Assembly (NCBI GenBank): GCA_937996235.1
Contig: CALKVK010000013.1
Coordinates: 1-64,000, forward strand
Reading direction: 5' to 3'
DNA length: 64,000 nucleotides
Origin: an uncultured bacterium
Lineage (GTDB): Bacteria > Planctomycetota > JAJSAM01 > JAJVHW01
Shown: piece by piece, positions 1 to 8,267 of the stretch
Layout: each line of letters starts with the position of its first letter
How positions within the stretch are numbered: position 1 is the first letter of the stretch
The notes under the pieces: generated by a model
Databases searched by the model: none
What the model was told of the DNA's origin: nothing
Seen by the model: the letters and a program-made list of their open reading frames with translations, nothing else
Made by a program: the position numbers and the translations under genes

Positions 1-305
1 CACTCCTCCCGCAGCCTGCTTCGGTCTGAGGCTGGCTACCCACGTGAACAGATACCTACAGAAGGGCGATCGCCTTGTGGAATCAAGTCGAGTATACGCT
101 TGCAGCATTCCATGGTTCCAATGGTCCAAGTCGTGATCCTGAAGATCCGCGAGAATCTCAGCCGCACTCGTTTCGTGGGTTGTTCCTGAGCTTCGGCGTT
201 GAGAACACCGCAAAGCGGCTGTTTCCGGCATATCTCAGGTCGGTTGCCTCGTGTGGCGCCGTTGATGTTGCTGCTGTCGACTAGGCATGTGCGCTGTCGT
301 GCTAC
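1..305. other. Non-coding or unresolved left end
   Basis: I see no convincing gene here. The stretch is clearly lower in GC than the rest of the window. Short open frames exist on both strands, but none has a good start, ribosome site or recognisable product. It may be the flank of a gene lying left of the window, or part of an accessory segment. Confidence 0.4.
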
Positions 306-893
306 TTGGCGGAGAGTACGTTGGCGGCCTACGAGTGGTTGTGGTACGGTGCGCGCACGCGCGGCTGGTCCCCGCGCGAATCCGTCTGGGAGCGAATCCA
401 GAGCGAGCACCTAGTCTATGTTCGTGAGCACGCCGCTCCGGAGTGGGTCGAGTTCTTCAGCAACAACAGGGGCGACAGATATGCCTGGGGCTGGAGCGAC
501 GAGTACCCAACTGTAACTGGGAAGGACGTCCTGACGAATGGGGACTACCTTGCGAACATATTTACGGATTCGCAGCATGGTCCGCTGATTGAGCTGGCCG
601 CTCAGTTCGGCGCTGCCCATATCGAGTCGGCGATCCCCGGTTTTGTCCGATCGTACCCGCTTCCGAGCGCTGGCTGCGCTGTGCAGGCCCTGAGCCTAAT
701 CGCATCGACGCTTTCGGATGTCACCGCGGATACTTCTGTGCTTCGGACGGACGTCTTGTTTGTCAGCGACGAGTTCGCGCGCGCGATGGCCGGTCGGGAA
801 TTCAAGCTCGCGGTTCTGCGCGCAGCTGAGAGGGGTTTTCGCAGGGCTGGCCAGAGTGAGATTGCGGAGGCCCTATGGGCCATGTCCCGTTGA
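306..893 (+). CDS. Hypothetical protein, 195 aa
   Basis: A 195-residue soluble protein that I do not recognise. It is rich in Trp, Tyr and acidic residues in its first half (for example EWLWYGARTRGW near residue 9 and WVEFFSNNRG near residue 46) and ends in an amphipathic helical stretch (ARAMAGREFKLAVLRAAERG). There is no signal peptide or membrane segment. The TTG start is the first start-like codon after an in-frame stop at 282-284; no ATG or clear ribosome site precedes it, so the true start may be further in. Its GC content is lower than that of most genes in the window, which suggests an accessory or acquired gene. It stands alone, with about 330 bases of non-coding DNA before the next gene. 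Confidence 0.55.
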   Translation: MAESTLAAYEWLWYGARTRGWSPRESVWERIQSEHLVYVREHAAPEWVEFFSNNRGDRYAWGWSDEYPTVTGKDVLTNGDYLANIFTDSQHGPLIELAAQFGAAHIESAIPGFVRSYPLPSAGCAVQALSLIASTLSDVTADTSVLRTDVLFVSDEFARAMAGREFKLAVLRAAERGFRRAGQSEIAEALWAMSR

Positions 894-1207
894 GCCGCCG
901 GAAGGGGCCTCGCTTCTTCGAGTGGCGAGTTCGAATATGGATGAATGGGTGTCGCGTAGGCGGGTGAGTGGTGCGGGCTCGTTCGGCGATTCATGATCTG
1001 CTCTCGAGCTGGACTTGTCGGCGTATCGGCACGGCCGTCACGAGCAGTCTGGACGTGGACGCCGGGGCTGTCTGGCGCCCAGCCGGCGCTGGGGGAATTG
1101 GCATCGACAGGGCAGGCGCGCGTGAGCGAGTTGCGCCATGGGAAGCGTCAACGCGGGCGCCTCGCGACAGTGATGGATGCGTAGGCGCGGAGTCTGGCTC
1201 TTGCCGG
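894..1207. other. Intergenic region, no gene seen
   Basis: Open frame continues upstream of the HEAT-repeat gene from about 968, but its translation is low-complexity and Arg/Ala-rich with no ribosome site. I treat this stretch as non-coding leader and promoter territory for the gene at 1220. Confidence 0.4.
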
Positions 1208-1213
1208 TACACT
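1208..1213 (+). promoter_or_regulatory. Leaderless-type -10 box (TACACT)
   Basis: TACACT is followed by exactly six bases (CTTGGG) and then ATG at 1220. A -10 element at this distance puts the transcription start on or next to the ATG, predicting a leaderless mRNA. The same spacing occurs before at least ten other genes here, so I use it to choose the start of the HEAT-repeat protein. No good -35 box is visible. Confidence 0.5.
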
Positions 1214-1219
1214 CTTGGG

Positions 1220-3367
1220 ATGGCTACCGGAAGTGCTGCAAGGAGTCGGCGCGTGGCCACTCGGAGTCGGGCAGTTCTGCGGTGGATCGGCATGCACCTC
1301 GCACCCTGCGAGGTCGCTCGCAACCCCGCGCTCCGTGCGATGCGTTCGCGGAGGATCACATCAGCGATTGCGGCCATCCTGCTCTGCTTCGCTCTGGACG
1401 CAGTTCGCGCCGAGGACGCGGCTCCCTTCCCTGCGGACGTGGGCCGCCTCGTCAGCGATCTGCTGTCCGATAGCGCGGCGCGCCGTGCGGGCGCGACCGC
1501 GCCCATCGTCGAACTTGCGCGTGCGCAGGACGAGCGCGTGCTCCCGGCCCTGACGCGAGCGCTGAGTTCTCCCTACGAGGACGCGCGCCGCTTCGCCGTC
1601 GCTGCGCTGGGGGAGTACGACCGTGTTCCCTCGGAGGCTCGCGAGGCGATTGTCGCGCTGGCGGTGGATGACGGACCGGACGCGTCGTGGGCAGTCGGAC
1701 TGGTCGCGCGGATCGACGGCGTGGCGCCGAGGATTCTGACGGAGCTGGCGGCAGGCCGTCCGACGCTCCATCGCGTCTTCCTGAACGCACTCGTGTCGAA
1801 GCCACGCGCGTCCGCGCTCCCGTACCTATTGGAGCGTCTGGAGGACCCGACGTGCGAAGCCGGCGAGATGGCGCGGACCTGCGCTGTCATCGCTGCCATG
1901 GGGGTTCGCGATGCAAGTGCTGCCGCGTGCCTCGTACGGCTGCTCGACCGCACGGACGCTAGAGCGTATGGCGCTGTGCTCGGCGCGCTCGTGGCAGTCG
2001 CCCCGGAAGGGGAGGGTCTCGAGCGCGCGGTGGCCGTGGTGCGCTCAGCGACGGCTGACGGCACGTTCAACTCGCCGAGCAGCGATCGCGAGGCGTGGAT
2101 GCGCGTAGCTGCGGCGCGGGCTGCGATGGGGCACGCCCAGCCGGAGGATCTCGCTCGGCTTCGTGAGCTGCTCGGCGACTCCGACGTCCATGTGGCGGCA
2201 TGTGCGGCCTACGCGCTGCCGGCACTTCGTGCCGCTGCCGCGGAGGCGATCCCGGATCTCGTGGCGTATCTCCGGGCGCGCGCGGGTCCGGATGACGAGC
2301 TCCCGGATCTGACGCAGATGGGGCGGCCGGGCGCCAGCGCACTTGCGCGGTTCCTGGCGTCCGACATCGCGCGCCAGAGATCGGAGGCTGCGGTGCATCT
2401 GCTACGGTCCGACAGTGCGGGACCCGAGCTCGTGCATGCCGCCGTCGCGCTCTTCGCAGACCCGAGCCGGGAGGTCCGCCGCGCTGTCGTCGGCGCGTTC
2501 CTGACGTTGTCGTCGGAGCGGCAAGGCATGGTGGCCGGCGTTGCCTTCGAGTTCCTGGGCAAGCTCGACGAGGAGGACCGTGCCCGGGTGGTGGCAGCTC
2601 TGTGCTCCTCCCACGAACGCCTGGCGTTGCCGGCTGCAGCGGTACTGAACGCCGAAGCCAAGGGTGTGCTTCGCTCCAGCGAGGCGCTGACTCTGCTGGC
2701 ACAGTCCGGCAACGTCGTGGTGCCCAGACTCCTCACGGCGCTCCGTGGGCCCGACTTCGCCTTGGCCGTCGAAGCAGAGCTGGCCTCTACTCGACTCGCC
2801 GAGATCCCCGACGAGCTCGCCGAGATCCTCGAGGCACGCACGCGCGCGGATCCCGAGCACACGCTTGCGGTCCTCGCGGCGCTCGCAGAGAAGAGTGCGC
2901 GCGGAGAGTCTCTGCTGCGGAAGAGGCTCGAGTCGGAGGATCCCGCCCTCCGAAGCGCGGCGCGCTGGGCAGTGTGCGTCGCCGCTTCGAAGTGCCCGTG
3001 GGCCGCGCCGATCGTCGGCGAGCTCCTCGACGATCCGTCGGGCAACAGCCCGGAAGACGCCTTCCGCGCTACGCTTGGCCTCGGCGTTCCGGAGAGTCTT
3101 CTGTCCCGTGCCCTGCACATCGCCGGCGAGTTCGAGGGCCTAGACCGGTACGACCTCGACTTCGTAAGGGCCCTTGGGCAGCCGAGACTCGGTGCGCTCG
3201 TGATGCACCTGGCGTCCGCTGACGAGGCGCGCCGGCGCGCGGCAGAGCGGCTGCTGCGGCGAGCCGGTCTGGCGGCCCTGCCGTTCCTCGACGAGGCGGC
3301 GAGCGCGAACGGGGAGGCCGCCGCTCCCGCGCGCGTGCTCGCTGCGAGCATTCGATCGTCGCGGTAG
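1220..3367 (+). CDS. Secreted HEAT-repeat protein
   Basis: A 715-residue protein that is almost entirely alpha-helical HEAT-type repeats. Typical repeat units read like DERVLPALTRALSS, PYEDARRFAVAALGEY, and DSDVHVAACAAYALPAL, repeated to the C-terminus (ARRRAAERLLRRAGLAAL). A hydrophobic signal segment (ITSAIAAILLCFALDAVRA) lies at about residues 45-63 and is followed by EDAAPFP, so the repeats are probably outside the cytoplasm. The start at 1220 is chosen because a -10-like box lies six bases upstream. It gives an unusually long, Arg-rich region before the hydrophobic core. ATG 1340 is the alternative and gives a normal-length signal peptide. HEAT solenoids are protein-binding scaffolds; no catalytic motif is visible and the partner is unknown. 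Another HEAT-containing secreted protein (with a vWA domain) lies at 24979. Confidence 0.8.
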   Translation: MATGSAARSRRVATRSRAVLRWIGMHLAPCEVARNPALRAMRSRRITSAIAAILLCFALDAVRAEDAAPFPADVGRLVSDLLSDSAARRAGATAPIVELARAQDERVLPALTRALSSPYEDARRFAVAALGEYDRVPSEAREAIVALAVDDGPDASWAVGLVARIDGVAPRILTELAAGRPTLHRVFLNALVSKPRASALPYLLERLEDPTCEAGEMARTCAVIAAMGVRDASAAACLVRLLDRTDARAYGAVLGALVAVAPEGEGLERAVAVVRSATADGTFNSPSSDREAWMRVAAARAAMGHAQPEDLARLRELLGDSDVHVAACAAYALPALRAAAAEAIPDLVAYLRARAGPDDELPDLTQMGRPGASALARFLASDIARQRSEAAVHLLRSDSAGPELVHAAVALFADPSREVRRAVVGAFLTLSSERQGMVAGVAFEFLGKLDEEDRARVVAALCSSHERLALPAAAVLNAEAKGVLRSSEALTLLAQSGNVVVPRLLTALRGPDFALAVEAELASTRLAEIPDELAEILEARTRADPEHTLAVLAALAEKSARGESLLRKRLESEDPALRSAARWAVCVAASKCPWAAPIVGELLDDPSGNSPEDAFRATLGLGVPESLLSRALHIAGEFEGLDRYDLDFVRALGQPRLGALVMHLASADEARRRAAERLLRRAGLAALPFLDEAASANGEAAAPARVLAASIRSSR

Positions 3368-3489
3368 CACGACACCACGATCGCGGTCCCCGCCAAGTCG
3401 TGGGGCAGCGGATCCGCGCGGCAAGCGACGCCGCCTGTTGGCGGCCAGATGAGGAGGGACGCCCTGTCTGGTTGGGGGATCACAGCCGC

Positions 3490-3516
3490 GGAGGGGCGAC
3501 CGGAGGCGGCCCCTCC
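3490..3516 (+). terminator. Possible terminator hairpin after HEAT gene
   Basis: GGAGGGGC (3490-3497) pairs perfectly with GCCCCTCC (3509-3516) across an 11-base loop. It lies 123 bases after the stop codon at 3367. There is no T-run, so it may only slow the polymerase or act as a 3' stabilising hairpin. Confidence 0.3.
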
Positions 3517-3811
3517 ACGGCGGGCGGCCGGGTCAGCCGGCCCGCACCTCCCGGGCCAGGAACACCGAGATGGGATGAGAAGGCCGGTCCCCCGCGCGCA
3601 GTAGCGTCGGTCTGCGAAGCCAAGAAGCAGTAGCGGGCGCTCTGCAGACGGCGTGAGCCAGCGGCCTCGAGGGCCGGAAGGAGGACCGGCCCCGACACAT
3701 CCTATCGCAGCGACTCCGGGACTCGACGTCGGAGATCGCCGCAGTCACTACTGCGGGCTCGACGAGGAGACGGGCATGATCCTCGGCGAGGGCGCGGTCG
3801 CGACGACGCGC

Positions 3812-3842
3812 AATACCGAACCCGGAACGCATTTTCGGCGTC
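3812..3842 (+). repeat. Left arm of 31-bp inverted repeat
   Basis: The reverse complement of this arm matches 4511-4541 at 26 of 31 positions, including an unbroken ten-base block (CGTTCCGGGT) and a seven-base block (CGGTATT). It lies about 50 bases upstream of the transposase pseudogene start. Confidence 0.6.
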
Positions 3843-3890
3843 TCGTAACCTCCGCCGTTCCCGCGCGACCTCTCTCTCCGAGGAGGTCGC

Positions 3891-4450
3891 GTGCCACGAC
3901 GCACGCCACCGGACTACGCACGCGCCTGCTGGCGCATCGCCGACCGCGGGATGGCGAGCTGCGCGGCCTTCGAGAACGGTCGCGACATCGAGGAGTTCGT
4001 AGCACTGCTCCAAGCGACGGTCGAGGCGGGCCGGATCGAGATCCGCGCGTTCGCGCGCTTGACCACGCACGTCCACCGGTTCGCGCGCAGCCTCCGCGGA
4101 GAGGGACCGCGCGCGCTGCACGCGCTCCTGCTCGGCCACGTCCGCTGGTGCCACCGCTCTCGCAAGCGCGAGGGCGCGCTCCGGCGCCCCTGGTCGAACG
4201 TCTCCCGCACGGGTCGCGCGACGACGCGACGCTGCGCGCCGGTCTGCTGCGCGAGCTCGCTGGCCTCTCGCTCGAAGAGATCGCGCTGCGTCTCGACGGT
4301 GTCGCCGCGACAGCGCACCAGCGGGTGCGCACCCGCGAGCGCCGCCGTGAGCGCGACGGGGCCGACCGCCAGCCCGTCGCCCGGACCTTGGACCTCGTCG
4401 TGCGGCGGTCGGTGCCGGCGCTCGCCTGCGCGGGCCTCTCGCCGACGTGA
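3891..4450 (+). pseudogene. Broken HUH (IS200/RAYT-like) transposase
   Basis: The GTG at 3891 follows a ribosome-like AGGAGGT and begins RRTPPDYARACWRIADRG, like the start of REP-associated tyrosine transposases. The HUH metal-binding signature is visible as LTTHVHRF at about residue 63. The next helix (GHVRWCHRSRKREG) aligns with the family segment that normally holds the catalytic tyrosine, but that Tyr is absent. Around position 4190 the reading frame shifts by one: the C-terminal family-like helix-turn-helix (LLRELAGLSLEEIALRLDGV) continues in another frame and ends at 4450. The central region is also shorter than in intact RAYTs. Frame disruption plus the lost Tyr make this a pseudogene. 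Product identity rests on these motifs only. Confidence 0.6.
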
Positions 4451-4492
4451 CGGAGCCGCTCCCGGTGCGAGGCGCCACGCGGCACCGCGGCC

Positions 4493-4876
4493 GTGCGGTG
4501 GTCGGAGGAGGATGCCGAAGAAACGTTCCGGGTCCGGTATTCCGTGCGGCTGCTCCGACGCGTGCCGGGGCTGCCCGCCGGGGACGGCCTGCTCGGCGTC
4601 TGGCGCCGCGCCCAGGACGAGCGGGGCGGCGTCTGGTACCGCTTCCACGCAGATGGCCGCGTCGAGCGCCGCCGGCAGTCGCCGGCGTCGTCGCCCAGCC
4701 GCGGCGCGTTCGAGGCGACCCCGGACGGCGTGCGCGTGACGCTCGGGACGACGACGGACGCGTACGTGCTCGACGGCGACCTGCTGCGGCGGGCGGACGA
4801 TCCGACGGCGACCCCGTTCCGCCGGCTCGACGCGACGCCGTGGTTCGCGCCGTGGCTGGGCGAGGCCGCGCGCTGA
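4493..4876 (+). CDS. Small lipocalin-like beta-sheet protein
   Basis: A 127-residue protein whose core resembles the small lipocalin-like fold seen in many secreted proteins: GVWRRAQDERGGVWYRFHAD near residue 36, then GAFEATPDGVRVTLG and AYVLDGDLLRRA, ending FRRLDATPWF. The GTG start used here lies before the right arm of the inverted repeat, so residues 7-17 (DAEETFRVRYS) are encoded by transposon-end DNA. A GTG at 4544 would give a 110-residue protein starting just after the repeat and may be the original start. No signal peptide is visible with either start. The gene may have lost its own 5' end when the element inserted. Function unknown. Confidence 0.45.
   Translation: MRWSEEDAEETFRVRYSVRLLRRVPGLPAGDGLLGVWRRAQDERGGVWYRFHADGRVERRRQSPASSPSRGAFEATPDGVRVTLGTTTDAYVLDGDLLRRADDPTATPFRRLDATPWFAPWLGEAAR
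4511..4541 (+). repeat. Right arm of 31-bp inverted repeat
   Basis: Inverted partner of 3812-3842 with 26 of 31 matches. It lies within the first codons of the longer form of the lipocalin-like gene, so the coding frame crosses the end of the decayed element. Confidence 0.6.
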
Positions 4877-4928
4877 GGTTCGTGCGTGGATCCCGGGCGC
4901 AGCGCGACGACCCTCCGAGCGACGCGTG

Positions 4929-6617
4929 TCACTTCCGGCGCGGCATCTCGAGCACGACCGTGGGCGCCGTGTCGCCTGGCGACGAGTACACAGTCACCGT
5001 TGCAGCGCGGGTGATGTCGAACGTCACACCGTCGAGAGCCGCAGGCGAGATCTCGAAGCGGTAGTTGCCCGGTGCGAGGCGCTCGACGCGCTGCGCCGCG
5101 CCCGAGCAGTTCAACTGCACGCTCCGCCAGAGGAGCGGCGACCAGTTGTCGTTCCGGAACAGCGCTTTCACTCGCATGGCCGGGGGCGCGTTCGTCGCGA
5201 CGCTCAGACTCACCGTGCCTCCCGACTCCGTCCGGGCGGGGCCGATATCGACGCTTCCGAGATCGAGGTCCTCGGTGTCGACCGTGAACCGGATCACGAC
5301 TCCTGTGTGCTTCCCCAGCAGGTTGAGCTCGTAGTCGCCGGGCGGCAGGCCGCGCGCGCGGAATCCACCCGCATCTTCCGGCTCGACCGTCCAGAGCGCG
5401 AAGGTCGACTCGGGCCTCGTTCCGCGGAGAAGCAGGAACGCGCTGCCTGGCGCCAGCGACAACGGGGTGCCGTCCGACGTGAGCCGTCCGCGCAGTCCGG
5501 CGCCGCCCTCTGCGAGCGTGATCCGCACGGACTGATCGTCGGCATCCGACAGCGTCGCGGTCAGGACTCCGGGGAGGTGACCTGGCGCCGTCGCCTGGAT
5601 CGCGTACCGGCCCGGCGCGAGCCGGGAGAAGCGACGTAGGCCGGTCGCGTCCGTCCAGCCGGCGTCGGGATGCTCGCGCGCTACTCCGTCGTCCTCGAAC
5701 CAGAGGTTCACCAAGGCCGCGCCGAGCGGCTCCCCGTTCGCGTCGACGACTGCGACGCGCAGGTCGGCGGGGGCGGGCAGCACGACTTGCAGCTCCGGCG
5801 GACCGGACGCCCTGCGGACGTCGAACGGGATCTCGAGCGGCGAGAACGCTGGACTCGGCCGGGCGCCACTGGTCTCCAGGACGGCGTAGAAGCGCCCGTC
5901 CCCGGCGACATCGAGTTCCGCCCGGCCCACGTCGTCGGTCTCGACGCGCGCGACGGTGTGGCGCGCCGATGCGAACGCGCGCTCGATGCGGAACGACGCC
6001 GTGACGGGGCTGTCGCGCGTGTCGCGGCACGCGATGCGGACGCGCGTGGCGGGCGCCTCCCGGAACGCGACCACGGCGCCGGCCAACTCTCGCGCACGGT
6101 ACTGCCCGTCGGCCACGAGGAGCGTGGACGGCGCGTCGTTCCGCGTGACGCGCAGCACGAGGAGGGCGTCCGGGGCGAACCCGCGCAGGTGGAACCGTCC
6201 CTCCGGATTCGGCAGCACGGGCGTCGCTGCCGAGTCGTCTGCGCGCGTCACCCAGACGACGTGTCGACCGAGTCCGTCGTGCCATGCGGCGCGCGGGTCC
6301 TCGCCGAGCCCGCCGAGCGCGGCGCCGTCGGGTCCGACGACCTGCGTCGGCTCCGCCGGGAGCGCTGGGGAGGAGTCGCCGGGAGCTGCAGCCACGCCGA
6401 CCTCGCGGCGGCGCGGAGGCGGCTCGTCGACGGGCGACGCGGCAGCGTCGGCCTGGTGCGTCGCATCGTGCAAGGCGGTGCGCGGCGCGGTTCCGAAGCG
6501 GAGGAGCACGGCCAGCAGAAGGCCGCACGCCAAGCCCAGGAACACGCGTGATCGAACGCGCACAGCCCACCTCGCGCGACGTGCCCGGCCGCCGCGATCG
6601 GCAAGCCGCGAGCGCAC
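4929..6617 (-). CDS. Membrane-anchored carboxypeptidase-regulatory-like protein
   Basis: A 562-residue protein with one N-terminal membrane segment (VFLGLACGLLLAVLLRFG, about residues 25-42) and a large exported part made of several transthyretin-like beta domains. Repeated hallmarks are GRFHLRGFAPDALLVLRV, LAPGRYAIQATAPGHLPG, RGLPPGDYELNLLGKHTG and LAPGNYRFEISPAALDG, the pattern of carboxypeptidase regulatory-like domains. These domains have no enzymatic activity and usually act in surface assemblies or ligand binding. The start is uncertain: GTG at 6617 or an internal GTG just before the membrane segment are both possible, and no strong ribosome site is seen. It is transcribed away from the thiolase operon. 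Partner and ligand unknown. Confidence 0.75.
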   Translation of the reverse strand: MRSRLADRGGRARRARWAVRVRSRVFLGLACGLLLAVLLRFGTAPRTALHDATHQADAAASPVDEPPPRRREVGVAAAPGDSSPALPAEPTQVVGPDGAALGGLGEDPRAAWHDGLGRHVVWVTRADDSAATPVLPNPEGRFHLRGFAPDALLVLRVTRNDAPSTLLVADGQYRARELAGAVVAFREAPATRVRIACRDTRDSPVTASFRIERAFASARHTVARVETDDVGRAELDVAGDGRFYAVLETSGARPSPAFSPLEIPFDVRRASGPPELQVVLPAPADLRVAVVDANGEPLGAALVNLWFEDDGVAREHPDAGWTDATGLRRFSRLAPGRYAIQATAPGHLPGVLTATLSDADDQSVRITLAEGGAGLRGRLTSDGTPLSLAPGSAFLLLRGTRPESTFALWTVEPEDAGGFRARGLPPGDYELNLLGKHTGVVIRFTVDTEDLDLGSVDIGPARTESGGTVSLSVATNAPPAMRVKALFRNDNWSPLLWRSVQLNCSGAAQRVERLAPGNYRFEISPAALDGVTFDITRAATVTVYSSPGDTAPTVVLEMPRRK

Positions 6618-6857
6618 GGCGCCGCGCGCCGTGCCGAGATCTCGGTTCGCACGGGCGACGTTCCGGCCGAGGCACGTCCGCGCTCAGGCAGGATCGCGGG
6701 CACCGGCGCGCTCCGTCAATAGCGAGCGCAGGTGCGATCTCTCGGTGGCGTCCGCACGGCCGGCCGCGGGGCCGATGCGCGCTGCTCGAAGGCGATCACC
6801 GGTCGTCGCGGAGCGCCCCCGCCGCACTCCTCGCGAGACCTGGTGAACGATGCGGGC

Positions 6858-6863
6858 TAGCAT
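6858..6863 (+). promoter_or_regulatory. Candidate -10 box of thiolase operon
   Basis: TAGCAT lies about 150 bases before the thiolase ATG and 16 bases before a perfect palindrome. If used, transcription would start near 6870, placing the palindrome in the early transcribed region, a classic repressor-operator position. No clear -35 box. Confidence 0.3.
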
Positions 6864-6878
6864 CCGCGCCCCGTGGAT

Positions 6879-6894
6879 CGTGATCGCGATCACG
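6879..6894. promoter_or_regulatory. 16-bp perfect palindrome, candidate operator
   Basis: CGTGATCG followed directly by its reverse complement CGATCACG. Dimeric TetR- or GntR-family regulators of fatty-acid degradation bind palindromes of this kind near the promoter of the genes they control. The position just upstream of the thiolase operon fits that role. The regulator itself is not in the window. Confidence 0.45.
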
Positions 6895-7010
6895 GCGCGG
6901 CGTGGGCGGCTGCGCTAGACGGGGACCGGGCGGACGTGCCGGAAATGCCGGCCTTGCCACCGCGCGTTCCGGCGGCGGGCACCGCCCTGGCCTGACGAGG
7001 AGACCCCGAC

Positions 7011-8195
7011 ATGCGCGACGCCGTCATCCTTTCCTACGCACGCACGCCGATCGGGCGCTTCCAGGGCGGCCTCGCGTCGTTCCGCGCGCCGGAGCTCGGC
7101 GCGGTGGCGATCCGCGCCGCGCTGGCGAAGCGCGAGATCGACCCCGCCGCCGTGGACGAGGTCATCATGGGCAACGTGCTCCAGGCGGGCGTCGGGCAGA
7201 ACCCGGCCCGGCAGGCGGCGCGCGCGGCAGGGGTCCCCGACGCCGTCGGCTCCTTCACCGTGAACAAGGTGTGCGGCTCGGGCCTCAAGTCCGTGATGCT
7301 CGCCGCGCAGGCGGTCCGCGCCGGCGACGCGGACCTCGTGGTCGCGGGCGGCATGGAGTCGATGACGAACGCGCCGTACCTGATCCCGAAGGCGCGCGAC
7401 GGCCTGCGCCTCGGCCACGGCCAGCTCCTCGACGCGATGGTCCACGACGGCCTGTGGGACATCTACAACGACTTCCACATGGGCAACACCGGCGAGCTCG
7501 TCGCGAAGAAGTACGAGATCGCCCGCGAGGAACAGGACGCGTTCGCCGCCGAGAGCCACCGCCGCGCCGTCGCGGCGTGGGCGGCGGGCAAGTTCGCGCG
7601 CGAGGTCGCGCCCGTCGAGGTGAAGGACCGCAAGGGCAACGTCACGCGCATCACGCAGGACGAGGGCCCGCGCGGCGACACGACGGCCGAGTCGCTCGCG
7701 AAGCTGCGTCCGGCGTTCGACAAGGCCGGCAGCGTGACGGCGGGCAACGCGTCGTCGATCAACGACGGCGGCGCGGCGGTGATCGTCGCGTCGGCCGAGA
7801 AGGCGAAGGCGCTGGGCATCGACCCGATCGCGCGCATCACCGGCTACGCGACGGGCGGCATGGCGCCCGAGTGGGTGATGATGGCGCCGGTCGTCGCCGT
7901 CCAGAAGCTGTGGGCGAAGACGGGCACGAAGGCCTCGTCGTACGACCTCTACGAGCTGAACGAGCCGTTCTCGGTGGCGTCGCTCGCGGTCGGGCGCGAG
8001 CTCGGGCTCGACCCGGCGCAGGTGAATCCGTGGGGCGGGGCGGTTGCGCTCGGGCACCCGATCGGCGCGTCGGGCGCGCGCATCCTGTGCACGCTGCTCG
8101 CGGGCCTCGAGGACGCGGGCAAGAAGAAGGGCATCGCGGGGCTGTGCCTCGGCGGCGGCAACGCCGTCGCGCTCTCCGTCGAGATGCTGCGCTGA
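7011..8195 (+). CDS. Acetyl-CoA C-acetyltransferase (thiolase)
   Basis: A 394-residue thiolase, the normal family length, which interconverts acetoacetyl-CoA (or longer 3-ketoacyl-CoA) and acetyl-CoA. The nucleophile Cys88 is in VNKVCGSGLKSV. The C-terminal catalytic pair is His349 in GHPIGASGAR and Cys379 in LCLGGGNAVAL. The substrate loop GGMESMTNAPYL is typical of biosynthetic and short-chain thiolases. ATG 7011 follows a GAGGAG ribosome site. It is the first gene of a run with 3-hydroxyacyl-CoA dehydrogenase and two acyl-CoA dehydrogenases, so it probably acts in fatty-acid or branched-acid oxidation, or reversibly in C4 metabolism. It cannot be told from sequence whether it favours C4 or longer substrates. 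Confidence 0.93.
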   Translation: MRDAVILSYARTPIGRFQGGLASFRAPELGAVAIRAALAKREIDPAAVDEVIMGNVLQAGVGQNPARQAARAAGVPDAVGSFTVNKVCGSGLKSVMLAAQAVRAGDADLVVAGGMESMTNAPYLIPKARDGLRLGHGQLLDAMVHDGLWDIYNDFHMGNTGELVAKKYEIAREEQDAFAAESHRRAVAAWAAGKFAREVAPVEVKDRKGNVTRITQDEGPRGDTTAESLAKLRPAFDKAGSVTAGNASSINDGGAAVIVASAEKAKALGIDPIARITGYATGGMAPEWVMMAPVVAVQKLWAKTGTKASSYDLYELNEPFSVASLAVGRELGLDPAQVNPWGGAVALGHPIGASGARILCTLLAGLEDAGKKKGIAGLCLGGGNAVALSVEMLR

Positions 8196-8267
8196 GCGGT
8201 CGCTTCAGCACGTGACGCACACGAGGAACGTCGCGCCGGCGGGGCCGCGCGCGCGGGAGGCACTGAG

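Larger units (their letters stand above)
3812..4541. mobile_element. Decayed transposon-like element with inverted ends
   Basis: The segment is bounded by an imperfect 31-bp inverted repeat (3812-3842 and 4511-4541, 26 of 31 positions matching) and contains a frame-disrupted HUH-type transposase gene. This arrangement fits a degraded IS200-like or REP-associated tyrosine transposase (RAYT) locus. IS200-type elements normally lack true terminal inverted repeats, so the repeats could instead be REP-like sequences flanking the transposase in opposite orientations. No target-site duplication is obvious. The element sits between a HEAT-repeat gene and a small lipocalin-like gene. Confidence 0.5.
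6618..7010. other. Intergenic regulatory region before acyl-CoA operon
   Basis: 393 bases between the divergent carboxypeptidase-like and thiolase genes. It holds a -10-like TAGCAT at 6858-6863, a 16-bp palindrome at 6879-6894, and the thiolase ribosome site (GACGAGGAGACC) just before 7011. I see no small gene. Confidence 0.5.

Noticed and set aside
3748..6675. 975-codon minus-strand frame
   Set aside because: Arg/Pro/Ser low complexity, no domain, crosses the transposon remnant and the real carboxypeptidase-like gene in another frame.
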